From RECM01 sp047921215 (GTDB lineage Bacteria; Bacteroidota; Rhodothermia; Balneolales; Cyclonatronaceae): a stretch of 64,000 bases of DNA. Under the pieces are notes generated by a model, which had not been told where the DNA came from, ran no database searches, and saw nothing but the letters and a program-made list of their open reading frames with translations. Below, one piece after another: positions 34,750-43,038 of the stretch. Both the position numbers and the translations under genes were made by a program. The stretch spans positions 1 through 64,000 of the forward strand of contig JBLRWO010000023.1 in assembly GCA_047921215.1 (NCBI GenBank), written 5' to 3'. Numbering within the stretch: the first letter of the stretch is position 1; each line of letters opens with the position of its first letter.

Positions 34750-37700
34750 TCAGAATACAGCGGTTAATACCACACGCAGGGTCTGCACAGCCGCCCGGTC
34801 TGCTATCGTTCTGCCATCGTAGTTGACCGTTGCCCGAATAAATTCACTCACCCGCCAGGAAAATCCGGCACTCCATAACAGGGTGTTACCAAGGCCGGCA
34901 CCCTCGGTCATTTCAAATTCACCCAGACTGCTGGTTGTGCCGTTTAACCGGTTCGATCTGTACTCGATTCTGCCCTGACCCTGTATTCCCCGCCCGGCGA
35001 ATACCCGTGTATCTGCCCGCAGCCTGATCGTATTCAGCGTCGCATCCCCGTCGGAAAACCGGTCTGTTTTCCGGACAACAGATGAGCCAATTCCGATCTG
35101 CCAGGCCCGGCTTATTTCGTATCTGATCTCCGGTTCCACTCCAATATCCCGGATATCATAATTCCTGCCCGGCAAATTTTCGCTGGTATTCATACTTACG
35201 CCCGAACGGCCCGAAAGAATCAGCTGCCAGCCCCTGCGCGTTCTGAGAGTGGAATAAAACCTGAATGATACCGATTCCTGCTCATCAAGACCGGTAGCCC
35301 TTCTGTTCAAACCCAGGTTCTGCTCAACAGAAAACCGCAGATCAAACAGCCTGTTTTGTGTAAAAAGATCAATCTCCTGTTGCCAGTACAGCCGCCCGTC
35401 GATGGTTAGCGAATCATCCCTGAATGTATTCAGTTTCAATAAGTAGACATCCTCCAGCCTGCTCGTGGTATTACGCTCTCTTATATCGAGTATACTGTTC
35501 AGTTCAATGTTCCTGAGTATTTCAAGCAGGGTTGAATTGGATGCATCGGCACCGATAATCCTTTCGGGAATGATCCGGCCTCTAAGGCGTGTATTCAGTG
35601 AAACTACCGGAAACTGTTCGTCGGAGGGTATGAACTGCTTCACATAGATTCCTTCGCCCGGTACCGTTGCCGGGAAAAACTCATCTACCTGCTGCACTCC
35701 GTCGTTGTTCAGATCAGTCCAGATATACTGTCCCAGTTCCGGACCCACTTCTATAAAGGTCTCCTGAAGTAATGCCCTGCTTTCGGTGTTGATCTCGTAA
35801 AAAAGAAGCAGGTCCAGAAAACGGTCCATCGGACGAAAAAGAGTACTTGACTGAACCACAACACTTCTGTTGTCCTGAAACTGCAGCGTCTCCCGGAAGT
35901 AATCCGAGTATTCTCTTTTTCTGAAAGCCACTGTATTCGAGGTTTGCAGCACTGATCCGGGACGGTAATCCATTGAAAACCTGCGTGTAAGTGAGCTTGA
36001 TTCTTTTCTCATGATCCCGTTGTCAGCCCGGCTGTCGTTGCGGAAAGCGTACGATACGGATGCCTTAAAACGGTCTTCTGATGTGCGGTACGTAATACCG
36101 GGCATCAGATCTGTGAACCTGAGGCTCTGGCCGGTCAGCGAGTCGGTGCCGGCACGAAACTGTTCACGGTTTTCATGCTCTGCCCGGATGGCCGGGGTAA
36201 CAGTATGCGGTCCTGCCGGTATATCGTAACCGGCCGTTCCGGTCTGCTTCAGCCATTCGCCCTTAACATTAAACAAGGCTTCCCGGCTGTCTGCAAAGTT
36301 AAGATCGTAATCTATGAATGGCAGCCCCTTTTCACGCGTCATAAAGCCCGCCCTGTGCCTGTGGGCGTTGGTATCGTCACGGTCCAGAAGACCGAATGTA
36401 TATTCGAGGCGGGTTCCCCCGGATGGTTTCCAGGTAAGGTCGGCTTCCGAAATCCGTTCACTGGTCATCCCGGTATCGGTAATATTCCAAACCCTGTCGA
36501 ACTCCACATCCCGCACCCTGTCGAAATAACTGAAATTTCGTCCGGTATAGCGATGACTGAAACCCACAGTGACCAGACCGGCAACGGTCTCGGTTTCGCT
36601 CATTATGATTCCTGCCTGATAACCGCTGTCGTTATTGCTTGCATTACCAATATTCGAGAACCGGTTCCGGTCGAAGCTGCTGCCGGCCAGCTCCCCGTGA
36701 ACGGTAATGGCCGGCGTTAACCGGTATCTACTCCTTATGGTCGCCATAATCCGGTTCTCAGGTGCGGGAATACGCCGGAACGGTTCATAATTACCCTGCC
36801 CGGGTCCCACCCACTCATACACAATGCCGTTTGAGGTACTGCCTGCCCGACGGTACGATCCTGTGCTGTCATCCACACGGCTGAACCTCACCCTGAATAC
36901 AGCCGTTGTGTCGCCCGGCTGATGCCGGAAAATGGTGTAGGTCTGACCCTGCTGCACGGTATCTTGCCTGGAATAAAGTATGTAATCGGACTCACGGCCG
37001 AAACCCACTGAATCAACCCCGCTTATATTGGCCTGTTCGGGATTGTTCCCGGCCATTTCCAGAATTAGCCGTTCCTCATCGGTCAGGCCGAACTCTGACA
37101 GCAGATTTTTATCATCAGATTCCCGGATAAAACTGGCGCCTACCTCTAGCCGGCCACCCATCAGACTGGTCGCATCAGCCTCGGTGGCAATCATTGTTCG
37201 GGTGTACTCCTGAGTGATGTACTGAAATTCAACAACTATCCGGCTGGCGTTGGTTATGATTCGGCCGGGTGTAAAGGTGATCTCACCCAGGCCGTAATCG
37301 ATCACATAGTCGTTTTCCTCACCACGGTTTACCCTGGTCCCGTCCAGGAAGACTCTTTCGGTACCCGCAAGTACGATGATAAACTGCTCTCCCTGAGAAC
37401 CGCTGAGCCTGTAGGGCCCCTGTATGCCGTCGGACCCGCTTATGGACTGAGTTCTGAATTCGCCGCGAACAACAGCACCTGCCGCGTTCAGTGTTCCCGT
37501 TTCCTGTGACGATGTGAGTACATCGACACCCTGAAGACGGCGCTGAACCCGGGCAAACTGACTGTTCTGAAGCGACACATCAATATCACCCAGTTGTATC
37601 TGCCCGTAGGGGCTGTTCAGGCGGATATACACCTTGTCGAACTCCCTCAGGTTCTGGGTGCTGCCATCCGGCTGTATCGGTGTGGTCTGATCAGTAAGAG

Positions 37701-38259
37701 TAGCCAGCACCTCCACATCATCAGTGATAAAACCACTGAGTTCGAAACGCAGGCCACTCTCCAGGCTGAAATCACGGTTGCTGCCAAACGAGATTCCCCT
37801 GGTCAGGGAACCACTCCGGGTAAGTTGTGAATCGCCGAAAAGATCACTTCCTGTTACCGGCCGGCTAATGAGTACGGTTGAGCCAGGCTGACTGCCGGTT
37901 GTATCACTGTCTGCAGGCACCAGCTCCCTGGCCCTGTATTGCGGTTGCAGGGTAACCGGGATTTTCCGGTACCTGAATGTCAGTGCCCTTACCTCCCCTG
38001 CCGGCCACAGTTTTCGGTTCAGTTCCCAGGTTCCCGTAGCGTGATGATAGGTCCAGTACGCGGGGGTGATCAACGTGTCGGCATGAAAAACCCGGAGACC
38101 GGAGGTAATCACAAAATAATCCAGGAATACCGGCTCTCCGGCACCCTTAATCTCGATCGAACGAACGCGTTCAAGCCCGGTCTGGGCTATTCCGCTCTCA
38201 AACGACAGTATCAGGGGTACCGATAGTAATATCCACAAATGCCTCTTGAATGAGCGCAC
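34750..38259 (-). CDS. Large (1169-residue) outer-membrane barrel candidate, unknown function
   Basis: GTG start followed by a signal peptide (MRSFKRHLWILLSVPLILS, cleavage near GIAQ). The long mature part is made of alternating Arg/Tyr-rich strands. It contains SLTRGISFGSNRDFSLESG (about 150-168), GQIQLGDIDVSLQNSQFARV (about 225-244) and YVIDYGLGEITFTPGR (about 320-335), and it ends in Phe (LRVVLTAVF), as for barrels inserted by BamA. A DLNNDGVQQVDEF phrase near residue 840 resembles a calcium-binding loop. It is about half the length of SprA and lacks its signatures. It is monocistronic, ahead of the ribosomal genes' terminator. Confidence 0.75.
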   Translation of the reverse strand: MRSFKRHLWILLSVPLILSFESGIAQTGLERVRSIEIKGAGEPVFLDYFVITSGLRVFHADTLITPAYWTYHHATGTWELNRKLWPAGEVRALTFRYRKIPVTLQPQYRARELVPADSDTTGSQPGSTVLISRPVTGSDLFGDSQLTRSGSLTRGISFGSNRDFSLESGLRFELSGFITDDVEVLATLTDQTTPIQPDGSTQNLREFDKVYIRLNSPYGQIQLGDIDVSLQNSQFARVQRRLQGVDVLTSSQETGTLNAAGAVVRGEFRTQSISGSDGIQGPYRLSGSQGEQFIIVLAGTERVFLDGTRVNRGEENDYVIDYGLGEITFTPGRIITNASRIVVEFQYITQEYTRTMIATEADATSLMGGRLEVGASFIRESDDKNLLSEFGLTDEERLILEMAGNNPEQANISGVDSVGFGRESDYILYSRQDTVQQGQTYTIFRHQPGDTTAVFRVRFSRVDDSTGSYRRAGSTSNGIVYEWVGPGQGNYEPFRRIPAPENRIMATIRSRYRLTPAITVHGELAGSSFDRNRFSNIGNASNNDSGYQAGIIMSETETVAGLVTVGFSHRYTGRNFSYFDRVRDVEFDRVWNITDTGMTSERISEADLTWKPSGGTRLEYTFGLLDRDDTNAHRHRAGFMTREKGLPFIDYDLNFADSREALFNVKGEWLKQTGTAGYDIPAGPHTVTPAIRAEHENREQFRAGTDSLTGQSLRFTDLMPGITYRTSEDRFKASVSYAFRNDSRADNGIMRKESSSLTRRFSMDYRPGSVLQTSNTVAFRKREYSDYFRETLQFQDNRSVVVQSSTLFRPMDRFLDLLLFYEINTESRALLQETFIEVGPELGQYIWTDLNNDGVQQVDEFFPATVPGEGIYVKQFIPSDEQFPVVSLNTRLRGRIIPERIIGADASNSTLLEILRNIELNSILDIRERNTTSRLEDVYLLKLNTFRDDSLTIDGRLYWQQEIDLFTQNRLFDLRFSVEQNLGLNRRATGLDEQESVSFRFYSTLRTRRGWQLILSGRSGVSMNTSENLPGRNYDIRDIGVEPEIRYEISRAWQIGIGSSVVRKTDRFSDGDATLNTIRLRADTRVFAGRGIQGQGRIEYRSNRLNGTTSSLGEFEMTEGAGLGNTLLWSAGFSWRVSEFIRATVNYDGRTIADRAAVQTLRVVLTAVF

Positions 38260-38373
38260 AATAAGTAGTTGATGTCAGTAATGTGTATGGAAGTTTGGTA
38301 TCCCTGGCGTATAGACAATCGGATTTTTGAATATTTCCCTGTTAATATACCTGCTGCGCTTCGAGTTCTGAAA

Positions 38374-38407
38374 ATAAAAAAAGGCCAACCCAACCGGGAT
38401 GGCCTTC
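38374..38407 (-). terminator. Rho-independent terminator behind rplI
   Basis: On the minus strand AAGGCCATCCC, GGTT loop, GGGTTGGCCTT (one G-T wobble) is followed by seven T, an A and four T. It lies 24 bases after the rplI stop and closes the rpsF-rpsR-rplI unit. Confidence 0.88.
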
Positions 38408-38431
38408 AATTCAGTATGAACCGGAAAATGG

Positions 38432-38881
38432 TTACTCTTCTTCTTTTACCACCCAAATCTTGAGTTCCGGCTTGATATCGCCTGTAAGGGCAATGGTAGC
38501 CGCATACTCTCCGAGCGCTTTCACATCAGTTGTGATGGTTATTTTACGCCGGTCAATCTCGAGACCTTTTTCACCCAGTGCATCTGCAATCTGCTGTGTG
38601 GTGATGGTACCAAAGATTTTCCCGTCCTCACCGGCCTTGACCGGAAGGGTAATGGAGGTCGAGGAAATTTTCTCGGCCAGTTTGGTGGCGTTTTTAATAT
38701 CCAGTTCTTTTTTCAGGGAGATCTGCTTCTCCTCATTTTCAGCGGTACGGATGGCAGATTTGGTGGCAAAAATTGCCATTCCCTGAGGTATCAGATAGTT
38801 ACGTCCGTAACCGTCTTTAACATCAACGATGTCGCCGCGTTCTCCAACGTTGGCAACATCCTTTTTCAATATCAGTTTCAT
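38432..38881 (-). CDS. rplI: 50S ribosomal protein L9
   Basis: 149 residues from ATG 38881, the family start MKLILKKDVANVGERGD. The N-terminal domain (DVKDGYGRNYLIPQGMA) and the long central helix to a C-terminal domain (KAGEDGKIFGTITTQQIADAL) match L9. It stands at the end of rpsF-rpsR-rplI. Confidence 0.97.
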   Translation of the reverse strand: MKLILKKDVANVGERGDIVDVKDGYGRNYLIPQGMAIFATKSAIRTAENEEKQISLKKELDIKNATKLAEKISSTSITLPVKAGEDGKIFGTITTQQIADALGEKGLEIDRRKITITTDVKALGEYAATIALTGDIKPELKIWVVKEEE

Positions 38882-38906
38882 GGTATGTAATCTCCGGGTG
38901 CTATTA

Positions 38907-39158
38907 TTAACGCAGGTTTTCGGCAACAAACGGCATCAGGCCGAGATGGCGTGCCCTTTTGATGGCTTTGGTTAGCTGACGCTGATACCGGGCACTGGTA
39001 CCGGTAACGCGGCGGGGCAGTATTTTCCCCTGGTCGTTGGTAAACCGTTGAAGGGTTTTAACATCTTTGTAATCGATGTAGATGACGCCTGCTTTTGAAA
39101 ATTTGCACTCTTTGTTACGGAGGTTGCCCTTCTTGGGGTGCTGTGGATTTTTAAGCAT
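38907..39158 (-). CDS. rpsR: 30S ribosomal protein S18
   Basis: 83 residues. The core IDYKDVKTLQRFTNDQGKIL, RRVTGTSARYQRQLTKAIKRAR and HLGLMPFV are S18 hallmarks. One Cys remains in the N-terminus (NKECKF), where other bacteria have a zinc ribbon, so no full Zn site is present. 25 bases lie between it and the rplI start. Confidence 0.97.
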   Translation of the reverse strand: MLKNPQHPKKGNLRNKECKFSKAGVIYIDYKDVKTLQRFTNDQGKILPRRVTGTSARYQRQLTKAIKRARHLGLMPFVAENLR

Positions 39159-39194
39159 ACTGTTTGCGGGTTTTTTATGAGATCTTTTGATGGG

Positions 39195-39575
39195 TTAGCT
39201 TTCTTCTGAGGCTTCTTTTTCGCGGGGTTCAAAAACAACTGGCAGTTTGCCTTTTTTCTGAAGGTCGCGATGGTGAAGCATTTTATTGTCATATTTAAGA
39301 GTCAGAAAGCGGAGGATGTTGTCATCAATGAGCATCTGACGTTCCATTTTGGCTATAAGGTCAACAGGGGCCGTAAAGTAGGCATTCACGTAGTATCCGC
39401 TGTTTTTCCCGTCCATCTCGTAAGCAAAGCGTTGTATGCCCCACTCCTCGATCTCTTCAATTTCAGCTCCGCCGTTGGCAATAAAGTCTTTGTACTTCTG
39501 TACGGATGCTTTAATCTGCTCCTCATCGAGAACCGCATTCACGATAAAGGTTAGCTCGTAATAGTTTTTTTTCAT
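39195..39575 (-). CDS. rpsF: 30S ribosomal protein S6
   Basis: 126 residues from ATG 39575 (MKKNYYELTFIVNAVLDEEQ); the in-frame extension of 12 codons upstream is rejected. GIQRFAYEMDGKNSGYYVNAYF and the C-terminal acidic tail (PREKEASEES) are typical. First gene of the rpsF-rpsR-rplI unit; 94 bases behind nuoN on the same strand. Confidence 0.97.
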   Translation of the reverse strand: MKKNYYELTFIVNAVLDEEQIKASVQKYKDFIANGGAEIEEIEEWGIQRFAYEMDGKNSGYYVNAYFTAPVDLIAKMERQMLIDDNILRFLTLKYDNKMLHHRDLQKKGKLPVVFEPREKEASEES

Positions 39576-39669
39576 GTATAAAGGTTTCCTGTGGATGTTA
39601 ACAACAGCCATCGGCGAATCCCGACAGCAGGAAGCCTTAAATATACAACTATTACAGTGTCGTTACAAC

Positions 39670-41121
39670 TCAGGGAAGCGGAGTGGCCGAATAAAGTGTA
39701 CCCTGGTAGAAACCTGCCAGCAGTTCCGATAATCCGCCGGGAAGTACTCCAAAATAGATGGTGAGGAGTGCAAGAAGCAGCAATATAAACCTGTAGGGCA
39801 CCCCGGCCTGTGTAAGCTCAATCTCTTCAGTACCTTCCTTCATATATAAAAATACAAGAACGCGCAGATAGTAGTAGACACCCGCTACACTGGCCAGCAC
39901 CCCTACAATGGCAAGTCCGATAAGGTCTGCCTGTATTGCCGCTGCAAACACCTGGTATTTACCAATGAAGCCGGCGAATGGTGGTATACCTGCAAGTGAA
40001 AACAGGAAAATTCCCAGAAGAACAGCCATCATGGGTTCCCTGTAACCCAGACCGGCATACTGATCAACGCTGTTGAACTGCAGGCCCTTGTGTCGCTCAT
40101 AGTAGGCCACCACACCAAAAGCCCCAATGTTCATGAGGGTGTAGGCCAGTAAATAGTAAAGTACTGCCGAATAGCCTGCTGCCGTTCCGGCGGCAAGACC
40201 CACCAGCACATATCCGGCATGGGCTATACTGGAATAGGCCAGCATCCGCTTCACATTGTTCTGTACAAGAGCCACGATATTGCCAAGTATCATGGTAAGT
40301 ATGGCAATCACCACCAGCACGCTGCTCCACTGTTCTGTGGCAAGTGGCATGGCCCTCTCAAGAACCAGTATAAGCGATACGAATGCTGCTGTCTTTGCAG
40401 CTGTGGCCATGTAGGCGGTAATTGTAGTAGGAGCCCCTTCGTAGACGTCTGGTGTCCACATGTGGAAGGGAACAACCGATACCTTGAAAAAGAAACCCAC
40501 AAGCAGCATCCCGACTCCGGCCCAGTAGATCAAACCGGCATCGGTGTACAGGCCAATTTCAGCAAGGCTTGTTGATCCCGTTGCACCATAGAGCAGCGCA
40601 ATGCCGTACAGAAAAAAACCGGTCGCGAATGAACCCAGTAAAAAATACTTCAGGGCTGCTTCAATACCTGTTTTCTCCTCTCTTACAATGCCTGCAAGAA
40701 CATAGAGTGCGATCGACATGGTTTCAAGTCCAAGAAATACGGTAACCAGGTCGTTTGCCGTAGCCAGAACGATCATCCCCACCGTTCCGAAAAGAATGAG
40801 GGTATATACTTCAGCAAAGTTGTGATTGATGGAAGTCAGGTATTCCCTGGAGAGCACCACCACAAACAGTGTTGCCGCCACAACAAGTGCCGTTCCAAAG
40901 GCAGCGGAACCTCCTGTAGTAGCCATACCGTAAAAAATGTCCCCGACCGGGGTAAAAAGACCGTAAACAGAGGCGGCAAGAGCCAGCAGCAGGGATGAAA
41001 CCGATACGTAGTAAATAACGGTCGTATTCTTTGTATAGGCATCAACCATCATGACAACAAGACCCGCCGCTGTAATGATTATAGCGGGCAGGTAGAGCAG
41101 CATGTCGTTTAAAATTTCCAT
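39670..41121 (-). CDS. nuoN: NADH-quinone oxidoreductase subunit N
   Basis: 483 residues from ATG 41121 (MEILNDMLLYLPAII). About fourteen membrane helices with the proton-pump core VVPFHMWTPDVYEGAPT, AYSSIAHAGYVLVGLAAG and SLAGIPPFAGFIGKYQVF of the antiporter-like subunits. It is the last complex I gene of the block, 15 bases behind the pterin dehydratase gene. Confidence 0.96.
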   Translation of the reverse strand: MEILNDMLLYLPAIIITAAGLVVMMVDAYTKNTTVIYYVSVSSLLLALAASVYGLFTPVGDIFYGMATTGGSAAFGTALVVAATLFVVVLSREYLTSINHNFAEVYTLILFGTVGMIVLATANDLVTVFLGLETMSIALYVLAGIVREEKTGIEAALKYFLLGSFATGFFLYGIALLYGATGSTSLAEIGLYTDAGLIYWAGVGMLLVGFFFKVSVVPFHMWTPDVYEGAPTTITAYMATAAKTAAFVSLILVLERAMPLATEQWSSVLVVIAILTMILGNIVALVQNNVKRMLAYSSIAHAGYVLVGLAAGTAAGYSAVLYYLLAYTLMNIGAFGVVAYYERHKGLQFNSVDQYAGLGYREPMMAVLLGIFLFSLAGIPPFAGFIGKYQVFAAAIQADLIGLAIVGVLASVAGVYYYLRVLVFLYMKEGTEEIELTQAGVPYRFILLLLALLTIYFGVLPGGLSELLAGFYQGTLYSATPLP

Positions 41122-41136
41122 CTGCAAATGCAATTA

Positions 41137-41418
41137 TTAGAGGGTATCGATCGCTTTGGCCAGTTTTACATCTTTGGCCGTTACCTTATCGCCGGCATCG
41201 TGTGTTGCCAGACCTATGGTTACATTGTTGTATATATTGAACATTTCGGGATGATGCACCTGTTCTTCAGCCTCAAATCCGACCCGTACCATGAAGGACA
41301 GAGCCTCCCTGAAACCGGAGAATTTGAAATCCTTCTTCAGTTTGTCGCCTTCCATTCTCCAGCCGTTCAGTTCTTTAAGGCTTTCTTTCAGTTGTGATTC
41401 TGATAAAGGGTTACTCAT
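41137..41418 (-). CDS. 4a-hydroxytetrahydrobiopterin dehydratase (PCD/DCoH)
   Basis: 93 residues matching the family length. The signature EEQVHHPEMFNIYNNVTIGL and the later ATHDAGDKVTAKD give the conserved catalytic His pair and Asp of pterin-4a-carbinolamine dehydratases, which recycle the pterin cofactor after aromatic amino acid hydroxylation; some bacterial homologues act in molybdopterin-related roles. Its ATG overlaps the nuoM stop by one base (TAATG) and nuoN follows after 15 bases, so it is translated as part of the nuo operon. No phenylalanine hydroxylase is in the window. The link to complex I is unexplained. Confidence 0.93.
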   Translation of the reverse strand: MSNPLSESQLKESLKELNGWRMEGDKLKKDFKFSGFREALSFMVRVGFEAEEQVHHPEMFNIYNNVTIGLATHDAGDKVTAKDVKLAKAIDTL

Positions 41419-43025
41419 TACTCATCTCCGATTTTGGATGCAAATTCGCGAGTGATGTCATAAAATCGGCCTGCCCAGCCAGGGAGTTTATCACTATCTG
41501 TACTTTGCAGTATGGCAGCACTTTTCTGTCGCGACTCATCCAGCAGCTGCGTTACCTGATGCTCGGAATACTGCGTGAAATGGGTTGGCCGGATTCCGAT
41601 CCAGACGATGAATATCATAACGGGTACCAGCAGGGTGATCTCACGTGCATTCAGGTCAGCCAGCTTTTCATTCAGTTTATTCGTTACCGGGCCGAACATT
41701 ACCCGTCTGTACATCCACAGCATATATACAGCTGCAAGAATTACACCAGTGGCACCCAAAATGGTAAACCAGAAGGAATTGAGCACTTCGGAGTGAAATG
41801 CTCCGTTCAGGATCAGAAATTCTCCGACAAATCCGTTCAGCCCGGGCAACCCGATCGAGGCAAGTGTTGAAATCATGAAGAAAACAGCAAAAACCGGCAT
41901 AACACTACTCAGGCCCCCGAAATCGGAGATCATCCGGGTATGCCTGCGGTCATAAATCATGCCTACGATCAGGAATAGCGCCCCTGTAGAGAGGCCGTGG
42001 TTCACCATCTGGATAATTGCACCCTGAACCGCCATGGTATTCAATGCAAAAATACCGAGCACAACAAAACCCAGGTGACTGACCGAGGAATAGGCTACCA
42101 GTTTTTTAACGTCTTTCTGCACCATGGCAACGAGTGCACCATAGATGATGCCGATTACGGCCAGAACGGCCATATATGGAGCGAATTCTTCGGTGGCATT
42201 CGGGAAAAACGGGAGGCAGAAGCGTACCAGACCATAGGTTCCCATCTTCAGCATGATCGCTGCCAGTACAACAGAACCGGCGGTTGGGGCTTCGGTATGG
42301 GCATAGGGAAGCCATGTGTGGAATGGGAATAGCGGAACCTTGATGCAGAATGCAAGGGCAAAGGCCAGAAAGAGCCACGTCTGCTCCACAAGTCCTATCT
42401 GATAAACCGGGCTGCTGAGCAGGCGCCAGTCGGTGGTGAATACACCGTTATTGATGGCATCGCCCGCGTGGAAGCCTAGGTAGATTAATGCTACCAGCAT
42501 AATCAGGGATCCGACCAGGGTATATAAAAAGAACTTGATGGTTGCTGCGATGCGGCCCTCACCACCCCATATACCTATCAGAAAGTACATCGGGATCAGG
42601 GTTAGCTCGAAAAATACATAAAACACAACCAGGTCGAGTGAGGCAAACACACCGAGCGACCCGGTCTGAAGAATGAGCAGCATGGCATAAAAGCCCTTCA
42701 CATGCTTTTTGATGGATGTCCACGACGAAAGCACTACAATCGGACCAAAAAAAGTGGTCAGCATGAACAGCAGAAGGCTCAGGCCATCAAGAGCGGTTAT
42801 ATATTTCACATCAAGACCTGCCAGCAACGGGCCTGTCTCGGTTAAGAACTGGGCCACATGTGAATTAGCCACATCAAAATTCAAGATCAGCGGAACTGAT
42901 AAGGCAAAACTTGCCAGCGTCACAATCAGGCTGACCATTCGCACCATTTCATCCGTTCTTGCGGCCAGCAGAACCAGTGCTCCGAGCAGCGGCAGGTAGA
43001 TTACTATTTGAAGAAGAATATCCAT
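41418..43025 (-). CDS. nuoM: NADH-quinone oxidoreductase subunit M
   Basis: 535 residues from ATG 43025. About fourteen helices; the pump motifs VPLFPFHTWLPYAHTEAP, KKLVAYSSVSHLGFVVLGI and ASIGLPGLNGFVGEFLIL are typical of NuoM. Coupled to nuoL upstream (14 bases) and the PCD gene downstream (one-base overlap). Confidence 0.96.
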   Translation of the reverse strand: MDILLQIVIYLPLLGALVLLAARTDEMVRMVSLIVTLASFALSVPLILNFDVANSHVAQFLTETGPLLAGLDVKYITALDGLSLLLFMLTTFFGPIVVLSSWTSIKKHVKGFYAMLLILQTGSLGVFASLDLVVFYVFFELTLIPMYFLIGIWGGEGRIAATIKFFLYTLVGSLIMLVALIYLGFHAGDAINNGVFTTDWRLLSSPVYQIGLVEQTWLFLAFALAFCIKVPLFPFHTWLPYAHTEAPTAGSVVLAAIMLKMGTYGLVRFCLPFFPNATEEFAPYMAVLAVIGIIYGALVAMVQKDVKKLVAYSSVSHLGFVVLGIFALNTMAVQGAIIQMVNHGLSTGALFLIVGMIYDRRHTRMISDFGGLSSVMPVFAVFFMISTLASIGLPGLNGFVGEFLILNGAFHSEVLNSFWFTILGATGVILAAVYMLWMYRRVMFGPVTNKLNEKLADLNAREITLLVPVMIFIVWIGIRPTHFTQYSEHQVTQLLDESRQKSAAILQSTDSDKLPGWAGRFYDITREFASKIGDE

Positions 43026-43038
43026 CAATACAATGAAT

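Noticed and set aside
34750..38259. The large outer-membrane protein as SprA/Sov of the T9SS
   Set aside because: SprA is about twice as long and I see none of its conserved blocks, so I call it only a barrel candidate.
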